Of a stretch of DNA of 37,196 bases, positions 6,222-14,890 are shown piece after piece. The notes under the pieces are model-generated. The model saw only the letters and a list, made by a program, of their open reading frames with translations, ran no database searches and was not told where the DNA came from. Within the stretch, counting starts at the first letter, position 1. Each line of letters begins with the position of its first letter. The stretch comes from Flavobacteriales bacterium (lineage in GTDB: Bacteria; Bacteroidota; Bacteroidia; NS11-12g; UBA955). The position numbers and the translations under genes are program-made. Location of the stretch: the NCBI GenBank assembly GCA_947457565.1, contig CANGWH010000014.1:1-37196 (forward strand), read 5' to 3'.

Positions 6222-7850
6222 TTATATCAATTCAATTATACCCGTAGGGAATTGTAGTGTTTGGTGTACGGAATTATTATAATCGTTAATGGGAAATTGG
6301 GAGAAAGGCAGCTTGTAAAGGCTTGCTAAATGAGAGAAATTAATCGATTTAGGAGTATGTATAAAGGGTTTAAGCGGCGGATATTGATTGGGACCTGAAA
6401 TCCAATCGAAAATTCTACCTCCTTGGTTATTGATGATTATTACAGTTAAATTGGAGGGGAAATCAACCCAAAAGGCATTGGAATCGTAGATAGAGGAAAC
6501 GTCTCCAACAATAGCAAAAACCTGTTTGTTCGGATTTGCATAGGCGGATCCTACGGCGGTGCTTATGGATCCGTCTATTCCGCTTACTCCCCGGTTTGCA
6601 TAGAGGGGAGCAGGAGTGGGAGAACTCCAAGAGGCATAGCGAATGGGCATAGAATTGCCCATTTGTACTATATGTTGTTCGCAATCTAAGCGATTAAGAA
6701 ATTCTTGTGTCCATCGCAGTTCCTGAGAAAAAGGAGGGGGTAAATCATCCGCGGCCAAAGATTGTTGTGCAATGAAGTTTTCCCATTTAGTATTGAATTC
6801 TTGGCAATTTTCTTTCCAATCACTGCCTTTTTCTAAGGCAATGAAAATAGTTTCCAACAGATCTGATTCAAATCCTTTCCAATGCAAGGGTTGGGTTTGA
6901 AAAGGATCGCCCACTTCTCCATGAATTCCTAAATGCAGGTGGGCCGGTTTCCATTCGCTGAGTTTTTGTTTGATCGACTTAGATAATACCGTGGTGCCTA
7001 AAGTGATAATAAGATCGGGTTTTAAGTCATCGGGGATGTTTCGTTTTAGCAAGCCCCAGTCCCAGTTTTTTAGACCGTACGTAGCCTGGTGGCTGCAAAC
7101 GTCGGCGAAAATGGGTAGGGTTTGTTGGAGTTTGTTGAGCACCTCCGAAAGCGAATTACTGGGTGCTGAATGTCCAATTATTAACGCAATTTTTGGCGTT
7201 GACACCGATAATTGGGAGAATAGTTCGCTAAGTTTTTCTAGGGTTGCAGCAGTGTGATTTTCAAATTCCATAAATACGAACGGAGGAACTGCTGGTGTTG
7301 TTGATGGGATCTTAGATATTCCTTCGTAAATGGGTTCTTCTAAAGCAATGTTGATATGAACTGGCCCGGGAACAGGCTGCATGCTGGATTGGACAACCTG
7401 GTACACTTGAGTTGCGCAATCGGTATAGTGAAAGCTTCTGGCATTCAGATGAAGCGAATTCCGAGAGTAAGAACCAAAAATTCCAGGTTGACGTATTGTT
7501 TGACCGTCCCACTGATCAATAAGGTATTCCGGTCTATCTGCCGATACAATAAGCAGCGGAATACGTTGGTAATAGGCTTCGCAAACCGCAGAAAATGCGT
7601 TGACTAATGCGGTTCCTGATGTGCATAGGAACGCTGCTGGATATCGTTGTGATTGTGCAATGCCTAAAGCAATAAAAGCCGCGGAGCGTTCATCTGGGGC
7701 ACTGTGCAGAGTAAAGGAGCCATTCCTCAACAAAGCCGCTACAATGGGCGCATTTCTGGAGCCGGGAGAAACCACCCAATGCAAAATTCCAGATTCCGCC
7801 CACAATTGAGCAAGGAAATCAAGATTGATGGATAATTTGGGCTGTTCCAT
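6222..7850 (-). CDS. menD: 2-succinyl-5-enolpyruvyl-6-hydroxy-3-cyclohexene-1-carboxylate synthase
   Basis: MenD is the thiamine diphosphate enzyme that condenses isochorismate with 2-oxoglutarate, committing it to menaquinone, the respiratory quinone of this phylum. Residues 28-35 read SPGSRNAP, the isochorismate-binding loop, and Glu54 in APDERSA is the catalytic Glu that activates ThDP. LCTSGTALVNAFSAVCEA and LLIVSADRPEYLID follow. GVSGIDGSISTAVGSA and the VGD (448-450) to NNQGG (474-478) stretch form the Mg-ThDP-binding motif. At 542 aa it is close to the usual size, and the frame is intact. It lies 63 nt downstream of the MBL hydrolase on the same strand and is probably co-transcribed. 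The ATG at 7850 gives the normal N-terminus. Confidence 0.95.
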   Translation of the reverse strand: MEQPKLSINLDFLAQLWAESGILHWVVSPGSRNAPIVAALLRNGSFTLHSAPDERSAAFIALGIAQSQRYPAAFLCTSGTALVNAFSAVCEAYYQRIPLLIVSADRPEYLIDQWDGQTIRQPGIFGSYSRNSLHLNARSFHYTDCATQVYQVVQSSMQPVPGPVHINIALEEPIYEGISKIPSTTPAVPPFVFMEFENHTAATLEKLSELFSQLSVSTPKIALIIGHSAPSNSLSEVLNKLQQTLPIFADVCSHQATYGLKNWDWGLLKRNIPDDLKPDLIITLGTTVLSKSIKQKLSEWKPAHLHLGIHGEVGDPFQTQPLHWKGFESDLLETIFIALEKGSDWKENCQEFNTKWENFIAQQSLAADDLPPPFSQELRWTQEFLNRLDCEQHIVQMGNSMPIRYASWSSPTPAPLYANRGVSGIDGSISTAVGSAYANPNKQVFAIVGDVSSIYDSNAFWVDFPSNLTVIIINNQGGRIFDWISGPNQYPPLKPFIHTPKSINFSHLASLYKLPFSQFPINDYNNSVHQTLQFPTGIIELI

Positions 7851-7913
7851 AAATTGAAATAATCGATGATTTGGTTTCTATTTGACTTTGAGAATCTCTA
7901 TTTGGAAGAATCT

Positions 7914-8552
7914 CTAATTAAAAAAAGGATTGGTATTTTTCTCGATACCTACTGAAGTTTGGTTCCCATGACCCGAAAACAAGGTGTAATCATCGGGCAA
8001 GGTGAAAATTTCACTGTGTATTTTCTCAATCAACTGCTGATGGTTTCCACCGGGTAAGTCGGTTCTTCCAATACTCCCCTGAAATATGGTATCTCCAACC
8101 ACGGCAAATTTATTGGTGTGATTGATGAAAATCACATGACCTGGCGCATGTCCGGGAACATATCTAACCTCAAATATATCTTTACCTACGGCGATTGTAT
8201 CACCTCCATTTAAAAAATGATCCGGTTGGGGTGATGGAGTGTAGGCTAGGTTCCATAAAGCGGCCATGGTTTCGGATCGGTCTATCATCTTTACGTCGTC
8301 TTGATGTAAGTAATAAGGAATTTGATAGATTTGTTTTACCCACCAGTTCCCGAAAATATGGTCGATATGCGCATGGGTGCCTAGTAAGGCCATGGGTGAA
8401 AGATTATTTTCGGTAATAAACGATTGAATTTGGGTATGTTCGCTGGAATCATACATGCCCGCGTCAATAATTACGCATTCCAAACTTTCTTCACACCAAG
8501 CTATATAGGTGTTTTCGCCCAAAGGATTAAAGGTGAAACAGTGCAGTTTCAT
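7914..8552 (-). CDS. metallo-beta-lactamase-fold hydrolase, glyoxalase II-like
   Basis: The 212-residue protein has all metal ligands of the glyoxalase II-like branch of the MBL superfamily: THAHIDH at residues 59-65, GHAPGH at 134-139, VVGDTIFQGSIGRTDLPGG at 151-169 and the last His in SGHG at 193-196. The GRTDLPGG motif is characteristic of the short YcbL-type proteins that lack the C-terminal glutathione-binding domain of GloB, so a thioester hydrolase is likely and the substrate open. The N-terminus FNPLGENTYIAWCE is typical of the family. It heads an operon with menD. A minus-strand TAATTTTG box at 8569-8576 lies 16 nt upstream of the ATG. A large inverted repeat at 8605-8631 separates it from the divergent GyrI-like gene. 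Confidence 0.85.
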   Translation of the reverse strand: MKLHCFTFNPLGENTYIAWCEESLECVIIDAGMYDSSEHTQIQSFITENNLSPMALLGTHAHIDHIFGNWWVKQIYQIPYYLHQDDVKMIDRSETMAALWNLAYTPSPQPDHFLNGGDTIAVGKDIFEVRYVPGHAPGHVIFINHTNKFAVVGDTIFQGSIGRTDLPGGNHQQLIEKIHSEIFTLPDDYTLFSGHGNQTSVGIEKNTNPFFN

Positions 8553-8568
8553 TGTTTATTAGTGGTTA

Positions 8569-8576
8569 CAAAATTA
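8569..8576 (-). promoter_or_regulatory. -7 box of the MBL-menD promoter
   Basis: The minus strand reads TAATTTTG, matching TAnnTTTG, 16 nt upstream of the ATG at 8552. No convincing -33 element was seen. Confidence 0.4.
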
Positions 8577-8604
8577 CCGCATTTGATTCTTTTCATCGAT
8601 TTAA

Positions 8605-8631
8605 TATACAATAAATATCATTTATTGTATA
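8605..8631. promoter_or_regulatory. 27-bp inverted repeat, candidate operator
   Basis: Two perfect 11-bp arms, TATACAATAAA at 8605-8615 and TTTATTGTATA at 8621-8631, flank the 5-nt spacer TATCA. The site lies between the divergent MBL hydrolase and GyrI-like genes, 24 nt upstream of the latter. There is no T-run in either direction, so an operator for a dimeric regulator fits better than a terminator. Confidence 0.5.
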
Positions 8632-8639
8632 AAGCCGAT

Positions 8640-8647
8640 TAAATTTG
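8640..8647 (+). promoter_or_regulatory. -7 box upstream of the GyrI-like gene
   Basis: TAAATTTG matches TAnnTTTG and ends 7 nt before the ATG at 8655, implying a very short or absent leader. The right arm of the inverted repeat ends 8 nt before this box, where a bound protein would block RNA polymerase. Confidence 0.4.
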
Positions 8648-8654
8648 AAATGCT

Positions 8655-9236
8655 ATGCTTAAAAAAATCGCTCTAGTTTTTGGTGTAATCTTAATCTTAT
8701 TGTTGGGAGTTTTAGCCTTTAATGGCGCATTTCAATCCACAACAGTGGTTCAAGGTTCTGAAGGAGGTTATCGATTAATGGGGGTGTATCATCGTGGGCC
8801 TTATGAGAAAATAGGTGAGGCATTTGGCATTGTTGGTGAGGCGGCTAGAAAATTGGGGTGGAAAGACAGCACAACCCGGGAAATGGTATCTTCGGATAGA
8901 CTAACGGTAGGTGTTTATTTTGATGATCCAAGCAGTAAACCCAAGGATTCCTTATTAAGTTTTGCCGCCGTTCAGATTTTTAATTCGGCCGATAGTTTAG
9001 CCTTTTTACAACGGGTGAAAGATGCTAAGTACTTTGAGATTCCAAAAGGGGATGCCCTAATTTGCGATCAAAAAACCTCGGGTATGATTTCCATGATTAT
9101 AGCCGCGATACGAGCCTATCCTGCTTTGGGAAGTTTTGCAGAGAAAAATGCGCCTAAAGAACCCATTACTCATGTTTTTGAAGTGTATCATCCGGGCAGA
9201 ACTCGATTTGTGATGTTGTCGGAGGCCATCGATTAG
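8655..9236 (+). CDS. membrane-anchored GyrI-like small-molecule-binding protein
   Basis: Residues 4-22 form one hydrophobic segment (KIALVFGVILILLLGVLAF), a signal anchor or uncleaved signal. The remaining 170 residues are a GyrI-like/AraC effector-binding domain: YRLMGVYHRGPYEKIGEAFGIV matches the hallmark HxGPY strand and helix, and LTVGVYFDDPSSKPKDSLLSFAAVQIF matches the second repeat (G-I-x-Y-D-x-P). Such domains bind small ligands, and here the domain would sit outside the cytoplasmic membrane. No DNA-binding domain is present. It is a single gene behind a -7 box and an inverted repeat. An ATG at 8651 is out of frame. Ligand and role are unknown. Confidence 0.75.
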   Translation: MLKKIALVFGVILILLLGVLAFNGAFQSTTVVQGSEGGYRLMGVYHRGPYEKIGEAFGIVGEAARKLGWKDSTTREMVSSDRLTVGVYFDDPSSKPKDSLLSFAAVQIFNSADSLAFLQRVKDAKYFEIPKGDALICDQKTSGMISMIIAAIRAYPALGSFAEKNAPKEPITHVFEVYHPGRTRFVMLSEAID

Positions 9237-9253
9237 TATAACCAACGTTTATT

Positions 9254-9311
9254 CCAAAGAAAAAGGCTACCTCCCAAAGAAAAAAAAGCTACCTCTTAAT
9301 CAGAGATAGCC
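9254..9311 (-). terminator. intrinsic terminator of lpd with a duplicated 3' arm
   Basis: On the minus strand AGAGATAGC (plus 9302-9310) supplies a 5' arm GCTATCTCT that pairs, with one G-U, with AGAGGTAGC (plus 9288-9296), followed by a run of eight T. The 3' arm and its T-run are repeated immediately downstream (plus 9254-9274), so GAGGTAGCC followed by TTTTT can form an alternative stem with the same 5' arm. It probably ends lpd transcripts. Confidence 0.75.
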
Positions 9312-9335
9312 TTCTTTATTGTTTGAAAGATTAGA

Positions 9336-10721
9336 TTATAAGTGTATACACTCGCCGTAAGCTTGTGCAACGGCTTCCATCACTGCTTCGCTCATGGTTG
9401 GGTGTGGGTGAATACTCTTTAAAATTTCGTGTCCGGTGGTTTCTAAGTTACGAGCAACAACGGCTTCGATAATCATATCGGTTACGCCTTCGCCAACCAT
9501 ATGACAACCAAGCCACTCTCCGTATTTCTTATCGAAAATAACCTTTACGAAACCATCTTTATGTCCGCCGGCCGAAGCTTTTCCACTGGCACTGAATGGG
9601 AATTTACCCACAACAATGTCGTATCCTTTTTCTTTGGCTTGTGTTTCGGTGTAACCTACACTTGCAACCTCGGGGTGTGTATAGGTACAACCTGGGATGT
9701 TACCATAGTTCAAAGGTTCTGGGTGGTGTCCGCAAATTGCTTCAACGCAGATGATCCCCTCGGCACTAGCAACGTGCGCTAATGCAGGTCCTGGTACGAT
9801 ATCACCGATAGCATAAACGCCAGGGGCAGAAGTTTGGTAGAACTCATCCACTACAACTTTACCTTTATCGGTTTTGATGCCCATTTCTTCCAATCCTAAG
9901 TTTTCCAAATTGGTTTGAACGCCGGCAGCACTCAAAACGATATCGGTTTCAAACTGTTGTTCGCCCGATTTTGTTTTTACGGTTACGTGACAACGATCGC
10001 CTTTAACTTCTACTTTCTCCACAGAACTTTCGGTTAAGATATCGATACCACGTTTTTTATAATTCATGGCCATGGCCTTGCTTACTTCCTCGTCTTCGAT
10101 GGGAAGAATACGGTTCATGAATTCAACAATAGTTACTTTCGTGCCAATACTGCTGTAGAAATAAGCGAATTCCATTCCGATAGCACCAGAACCGATGATA
10201 AGCATTTCCTTCGGCTGTTTTGGCAATACCATAGCCTCACGGTACCCAATTACGTGTTTGCCATCGATTTTGATATTTGGCAATTCACGACTTCTAGCGC
10301 CGGTAGCAAGGATGATATGATCGGCTTCCACGGTGGATGCACCTGCTTCACCTGTTACCGCAATTTTGCCTTTACCGGCTAATTTTGCAGAACCCTTTAT
10401 AACTTCAATTTTGTTTTTCTTCATCAAAAAGGCAATACCCTTGCTCATTCCATCGGCAACGCCGCGAGAACGTTTTACCATTCCATCGAAATCGGCTTTG
10501 AATTCGCCAACTTGAATACCATAGTCTGCAGCATGGTTGATGTAGTCGAAAACCTGAGCGCTTTTTAACAACGCTTTGGTTGGTATACAGCCCCAATTTA
10601 GGCAAACACCGCCTAAATCAGCTTTTTCAATGATGGCAACTTTTTTGCCCAATTGAGAGGCACGGATTGCGGCTACATAGCCACCAGGTCCACTGCCAAT
10701 TACAACGATATCGAATTTCAT
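9336..10721 (-). CDS. lpd: dihydrolipoyl dehydrogenase (E3)
   Basis: This FAD enzyme reoxidises dihydrolipoamide of the pyruvate, 2-oxoglutarate or branched-chain dehydrogenase complexes and of the glycine cleavage system, making NADH. The N-terminal FAD motif is GSGPGGY at residues 9-15. The redox disulfide is Cys40-Cys45 in GGVCLNWGCIPTKALL. A second Rossmann motif (IGSGAIGMEFAYFYSSIG) binds NAD, GVYAIGD is the second FAD contact, and HPHPTMSEA near residues 438-446 gives the catalytic His-Glu pair. At 461 aa it is of normal length. It stands alone, without E1 or E2 genes beside it, which is common for a shared E3. A variant minus-strand box, TATCTTCG, lies at 10747-10754, and a strong terminator follows the stop. 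Confidence 0.96.
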   Translation of the reverse strand: MKFDIVVIGSGPGGYVAAIRASQLGKKVAIIEKADLGGVCLNWGCIPTKALLKSAQVFDYINHAADYGIQVGEFKADFDGMVKRSRGVADGMSKGIAFLMKKNKIEVIKGSAKLAGKGKIAVTGEAGASTVEADHIILATGARSRELPNIKIDGKHVIGYREAMVLPKQPKEMLIIGSGAIGMEFAYFYSSIGTKVTIVEFMNRILPIEDEEVSKAMAMNYKKRGIDILTESSVEKVEVKGDRCHVTVKTKSGEQQFETDIVLSAAGVQTNLENLGLEEMGIKTDKGKVVVDEFYQTSAPGVYAIGDIVPGPALAHVASAEGIICVEAICGHHPEPLNYGNIPGCTYTHPEVASVGYTETQAKEKGYDIVVGKFPFSASGKASAGGHKDGFVKVIFDKKYGEWLGCHMVGEGVTDMIIEAVVARNLETTGHEILKSIHPHPTMSEAVMEAVAQAYGECIHL

Positions 10722-10770
10722 GTTTTTTTGTTCAATAATTGTGATGCGAAGATAGGAAGTTTCTATGGAA

Positions 10771-12354
10771 TTATACCTTAAACTCTGAGGTGGTGTGGAA
10801 GGTTAAATCCGGATATTTATCCTCGGCCATCTTTAATATAAATGCGGTTTCGGCTAAGAATACCGGGTTTTTATCTTTGTCGTAGGCAATATTATTCTGC
10901 CGATATTTCATAAAGTCTTTTAAATCGGCCTCCGAACCACTAATCCAACAAGCTTTGTGAATAGATCGAGGTTCAAATCTACACTTTGCTCCGTATTCGT
11001 GTTCTAAGCGATACTGCAATACTTCAAACTGTAGTTCTCCTACGGTTCCCACGAATTTCCGATTACCTAGCTCCTGTACAAACAGACTGGCAAGACCTTC
11101 GTCGGTTAATTGTTCAATTCCCTTTTCTAACTGCTTACTTTTCATCGGATCCGTATTGATTAGTTCCTTGAAAATTTCGGGCGAAAAAGAGGGGATCCCT
11201 TTGAACATGAACGCTTCTCCTTCGGTCAGGGTGTCGCCAATTTTAAAGTTTCCTGTATCGTACAAACCTACTACATCGCCTGGGTAAGCATCGTCCATTA
11301 CCTCTTTAGATTGAGCCATGAACATATAGGGATTAGCGAATTTGAACTGTTTATCTAAACGAATGTGTTTAAAGTTTTTATTCCGTTCAAATTTTCCACT
11401 ACATACCCGCAAAAAGGCAATTCTATCACGATGGCGTGGATCCAAATTGGCATGTATTTTAAAAATAAATCCACTAAATTTGGTTTCAGTGGGCTCTACC
11501 ATCCGTGTACTGGTTGCACGTGGTTTAGGATTGGGTGCAATTTCGATGAAGGTGTCCAGCATTTCTTGAATGCCGAAATTATTCAAGGCGGAGCCAAAAA
11601 AAACGGGTGCGATGTTTCCCGTTAAGTAATCGTTTTTATCTAAATCTCCGTAAACACCATCAATTAATTCTACGTCTTCACGCAGTTTAGCTACATCTTT
11701 TGAAGGAAGTAAAGAGTCTAATTGATTGTCTGCTAAACCTTCAATCTTTATAACGTCATCGGTCAATTTGGTTTTGGTGGACTCAAACAAATTTAACGAT
11801 TGTGTAGGCAATAAATAAACGCCTTTGAAATCTCGGCCTCCGTTGATGGGCCAACTCATGGGGTGCACGCCAATATTTAGTTTACCTTCTAATTCTTCCA
11901 ATAAATCGAAGGGGTCTTTGCCGTCGCGGTCCATTTTGTTTACGAAAATAATCACGGGAGTATCGCGCATCCGGCAAACCTCCATGAGTCGTTCCGTTTG
12001 TTCCTCAACCCCTTTTACGCAATCAACTACTAGGATTACACTATCTACAGCGGTTAATGTACGGTAGGTGTCTTCGGCGAAATCTTTGTGTCCCGGAGTA
12101 TCTAAGATATTAACCATTTTGCCTCTGTAACCAAAGGTCATTACAGAGGTTGCTACCGAAATGCCTCGTTGTTTTTCGATTTCCATGAAATCCGAGGTAG
12201 TAGCTTTGTTGATTTTATTGCTTTTAACGGCACCCGCTGTTTGAATCTGTCCGCCAAAGAGCAGGAATTTCTCGGTTAGGGTTGTTTTACCCGCGTCTGG
12301 GTGAGCGATAATTGCGAACGTTTTGCGTTTTGAAATTTCGGTTTCGTATGCCAT
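10771..12354 (-). CDS. prfC: peptide chain release factor 3
   Basis: RF3 is a translational GTPase that recycles RF1 and RF2 from terminating ribosomes. The 527-residue protein has G1 AHPDAGKTT at residues 18-26, an [10 protein letters not shown] switch I region, G3 DTPGH at 85-89 and G4 NKMD at 139-142. RF3-specific sequence includes [31 protein letters not shown] and the C-terminal [25 protein letters not shown]. The ATG at 12354 gives the expected start ([16 protein letters not shown]). A perfect TACCTTTG box on the minus strand at 12367-12374 lies 12 nt upstream. It is separated from lpd by 49 nt on the same strand, so read-through is possible, though lpd has its own candidate box. Confidence 0.96.
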   Translation of the reverse strand: MAYETEISKRKTFAIIAHPDAGKTTLTEKFLLFGGQIQTAGAVKSNKINKATTSDFMEIEKQRGISVATSVMTFGYRGKMVNILDTPGHKDFAEDTYRTLTAVDSVILVVDCVKGVEEQTERLMEVCRMRDTPVIIFVNKMDRDGKDPFDLLEELEGKLNIGVHPMSWPINGGRDFKGVYLLPTQSLNLFESTKTKLTDDVIKIEGLADNQLDSLLPSKDVAKLREDVELIDGVYGDLDKNDYLTGNIAPVFFGSALNNFGIQEMLDTFIEIAPNPKPRATSTRMVEPTETKFSGFIFKIHANLDPRHRDRIAFLRVCSGKFERNKNFKHIRLDKQFKFANPYMFMAQSKEVMDDAYPGDVVGLYDTGNFKIGDTLTEGEAFMFKGIPSFSPEIFKELINTDPMKSKQLEKGIEQLTDEGLASLFVQELGNRKFVGTVGELQFEVLQYRLEHEYGAKCRFEPRSIHKACWISGSEADLKDFMKYRQNNIAYDKDKNPVFLAETAFILKMAEDKYPDLTFHTTSEFKV

Positions 12355-12366
12355 AAATCAGCAGTG

Positions 12367-12374
12367 CAAAGGTA
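12367..12374 (-). promoter_or_regulatory. -7 box upstream of prfC
   Basis: The minus strand reads TACCTTTG, an exact TAnnTTTG match, ending 12 nt before the prfC ATG. The 250 nt from here to 12604 are very AT-rich, carry no gene, and contain a 14-bp palindrome (TAATTATATAATTA, 12433-12446) of uncertain meaning. Confidence 0.5.
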
Positions 12375-12591
12375 GGGTTAAAAAATTGATGGCCGATTGG
12401 GTATTAAATCTATCATAAAATGTGTTAATAATTAATTATATAATTAGATAAAGTACATTTTTTTATATTTTTTGTGTATTTAATTTAAATTACAATCGAT
12501 TATAAAAATTAATGGTAAAGTAATCGTAGGATTATTTATATTATTGTAGCAATTGAGTATTTGTTTCATGGTATTTTGGATAGAATTTCGT

Positions 12592-12599
12592 TAATTTTG
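12592..12599 (+). promoter_or_regulatory. -7 box upstream of the propeller protein
   Basis: TAATTTTG matches TAnnTTTG and ends 5 nt before the ATG at 12605, so the transcript would be leaderless or nearly so. A TTTTG is at 12574-12578, too close for the usual -33 spacing. Confidence 0.4.
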
Positions 12600-12604
12600 T
12601 AATT

Positions 12605-14749
12605 ATGGTAAAGAAAATACTTTTAATTATTTTTCTGAACGCAGTTATTAGTTTTAATGGGTTGATAGCTCAAACTTGGACTTCGTGGTACGGGAATGGA
12701 TCAACCGCAATTACTTCGGCGGCAACGGATTCTTCGGGTAATTTTTGGTTTGGAACCATGGGCGATGGATTGTTGGTGAAAAAAGGATCAACATGGATCA
12801 ATTATAATCAGTACAATTCGGAATTAGCTTCTAATTCTGTAAAGTCGGTAGCCGTAGCTTCGGATGGAAGTATATGGGCGGCAACGGATTCGGGATTGTG
12901 TCATTCCAAAGGAAGTGGATGGGAAGTATTCACTGATAAAAATAGCAGTTTTGAAGATATTGCAATAGAAAAAGTAGCTGTTGGAAAAAATGGAGAGATT
13001 TGGGCGATTCAATGGCCCGGTGTACATCGGTACAAAAATGGAACTTGGACGCAGTATACAGAAGCTACCCATTCGGGGTACTATAATGATTATCCAATAA
13101 CTTTGGGTATAGATAATAATGGGGTTTGTTGGGCCGGTGGCTATGGGTACGAAATGTGGAGTTTTGATGGGACTTCTTGGACTACTCGTAAAAATTTGGG
13201 ATTAGATACGGTAGAATATGTAGAGATTTATTCAATTGCATTTGATAAAAATAACGTTCTACACGTTGGCACCCTGGATCATGGTGTATATAAAGTAAAA
13301 TTGGATTCAACCATTCAATACCTCGGCGGTGATATGGGATTTTATCTCAACCAAGTAAATGATTTGATGTTTACAAACGATGGTAAACTTTGGATAGCCG
13401 GTGAAGGAGGAGGAATTGCTATATATGATGGGGTGAATTTCAGCAATCAAACACCTAGCCAAGGTTTGGGCTCTGATCGAGTGGCCTGTCTTACTGGAAA
13501 CGCTTCGGCGATTGCCGCGGTAAATTCAGAAGCAGGAGTTTCTGTTTTCACGGCAGGTACATGGGAGTATTATGATCCAAACAAAATTGGATTATTTACC
13601 GCTTCAGGGATATATTCTATGTCGTTGGATAAATCAAATAATGTATGGATGGGTGGCAATGCTGAAATTGCAAAATACGATGGTGCTAATTGGACGGTTT
13701 ATCGATCGAATGGTACAGGTGTGCCGAACGACGTTGTTACTGCAATTAAATTTGATTCGAAAAATAAAGTTTGGATTTCTTCGTACCGTGGTGTGGCAGA
13801 ATTTGATCAAACTGCCAATTCTTGGATAAACTATGATATTGCTACCGCGGGCTTGCCTTCGGATTATATTTACGATATGGATATTGATACCAAGGATATT
13901 GTTTGGTTGGCTACCGATAGCGGGTTGGTGAAGTTCGATGGAATGACGGTTGTTAATTATAATAAAGCGTCAGGTAGATTGATTGTGGATCAAGTTTCTA
14001 CGGTTTTTGTTGATAAAAACGACAAAGTTTGGGCCGGCACCTGGGGTGGAGGATTGGTGTCGTTTGACGGAACAAACTGGTCGAAAATCACCCAGTCATC
14101 TACGGGTTGGGCTTCGGATTACATTACTTCTTTATCGGCCGATAAGAATGGGAATTTGTGGGTAGGAACGTACGGTGGGTATGCGGTGTTTGATGGTGCG
14201 ACATGGACTACTGTTTCTTCTAGCAGTTTGCCCAATAAGGCTGAATATATTGTGGATGTAAGCTTTGATATTAATAATGATCCATGGATTTCTACGGATT
14301 TAGGGGTTGTTCATAAGCTGCCTACTGGCGATATTTTGTATGTGTCCCCCAGTAAACCGTTGGCTGATAATTTTACGTATCAGACGTTGAGCCAGGGTAA
14401 AGATGTTTGGTTTGCATGCAATAGGGTTCTCAGTAGATTAACCGATGCTGTTACGTTAAGACCCGCGGCAGTGGCTGAAATAGAAGCTATTCAATTGTCA
14501 ATAAGTCCCAATCCAATAAAAGACGGTAATGATTTGTTGCTGGGCATACATGGAATGGATTATGGTAAAAATTTGGAAATTCAAATCGTGGATGTTCACG
14601 GCAAAATTGTGAAAAATATAAAAATCCAAGGCAACGATTTTGAAACTAACGAGTCTATTTCAATAAGTACAAATAACCTTTCGCCTGGGATATATACCGT
14701 GTCTATAAATGGTATTTCTTCGGGAAATAAGTTTTTGGTTATTCGTTAA
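12605..14749 (+). CDS. secreted beta-propeller protein with type IX secretion tail
   Basis: The 714-residue protein begins with a signal peptide (KKILLIIFLNAVISFNGLIAQ, cleaved near residue 22). Residues 25 to about 620 hold a series of propeller blades of the two-component-regulator-propeller type. Each pairs a strand such as KNGEIWAI, NNGVCWAGG, NDKVWAGT or NGNLWVGT with the recurrent (Y/F)DG-(T/A)-(N/S)W, as in SFDGTSWTT, KYDGANWTVY, SFDGTNWSKI and VFDGATWTTV. Residues 631-714 (SISPNP... then GIYTVSINGISSGNKFLVIR) are a type A T9SS sorting domain, so the protein is exported and probably attached to or released from the surface. No kinase or other enzyme domain is fused, so sensing is not implied. 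A strong terminator follows. Confidence 0.88.
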   Translation: MVKKILLIIFLNAVISFNGLIAQTWTSWYGNGSTAITSAATDSSGNFWFGTMGDGLLVKKGSTWINYNQYNSELASNSVKSVAVASDGSIWAATDSGLCHSKGSGWEVFTDKNSSFEDIAIEKVAVGKNGEIWAIQWPGVHRYKNGTWTQYTEATHSGYYNDYPITLGIDNNGVCWAGGYGYEMWSFDGTSWTTRKNLGLDTVEYVEIYSIAFDKNNVLHVGTLDHGVYKVKLDSTIQYLGGDMGFYLNQVNDLMFTNDGKLWIAGEGGGIAIYDGVNFSNQTPSQGLGSDRVACLTGNASAIAAVNSEAGVSVFTAGTWEYYDPNKIGLFTASGIYSMSLDKSNNVWMGGNAEIAKYDGANWTVYRSNGTGVPNDVVTAIKFDSKNKVWISSYRGVAEFDQTANSWINYDIATAGLPSDYIYDMDIDTKDIVWLATDSGLVKFDGMTVVNYNKASGRLIVDQVSTVFVDKNDKVWAGTWGGGLVSFDGTNWSKITQSSTGWASDYITSLSADKNGNLWVGTYGGYAVFDGATWTTVSSSSLPNKAEYIVDVSFDINNDPWISTDLGVVHKLPTGDILYVSPSKPLADNFTYQTLSQGKDVWFACNRVLSRLTDAVTLRPAAVAEIEAIQLSISPNPIKDGNDLLLGIHGMDYGKNLEIQIVDVHGKIVKNIKIQGNDFETNESISISTNNLSPGIYTVSINGISSGNKFLVIR

Positions 14750-14769
14750 TCTTAATTTAACTGTGTAAT

Positions 14770-14800
14770 AAAAAGGCTGCCAAGTGCAGCCTTTTTGTTT
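14770..14800 (+). terminator. intrinsic terminator after the propeller gene
   Basis: AAAAAGGCTGC (14770-14780) and GCAGCCTTTTT (14786-14796) form a perfect 11-bp stem with loop CAAGT, followed by GTTT. It is nearly symmetrical, but only the plus-strand gene ends here. Confidence 0.92.
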
Positions 14801-14890
14801 TATAGAACAATATTATTTACATCGAATTAACATATATGTAGGGGAAATATGGGATTTTATCGCGAAATTCGCGGACTTTTTAGCCTCAAC

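Noticed and set aside
8605-8631. Inverted repeat as a transposon end or terminator
   Set aside because: No transposase or target duplication nearby, and no T-run after either arm.
12433-12446. Perfect 14-bp palindrome TAATTATATAATTA upstream of the propeller gene
   Set aside because: The region is almost pure A/T, where such palindromes are expected by chance; kept only as a note, not as an operator.
14861-14873. CGCGAAATTCGCG as a terminator or riboswitch before typA
   Set aside because: The stem is short, and it may lie in the coding sequence if the ATG at 14849 is used. There is no known riboswitch pattern.
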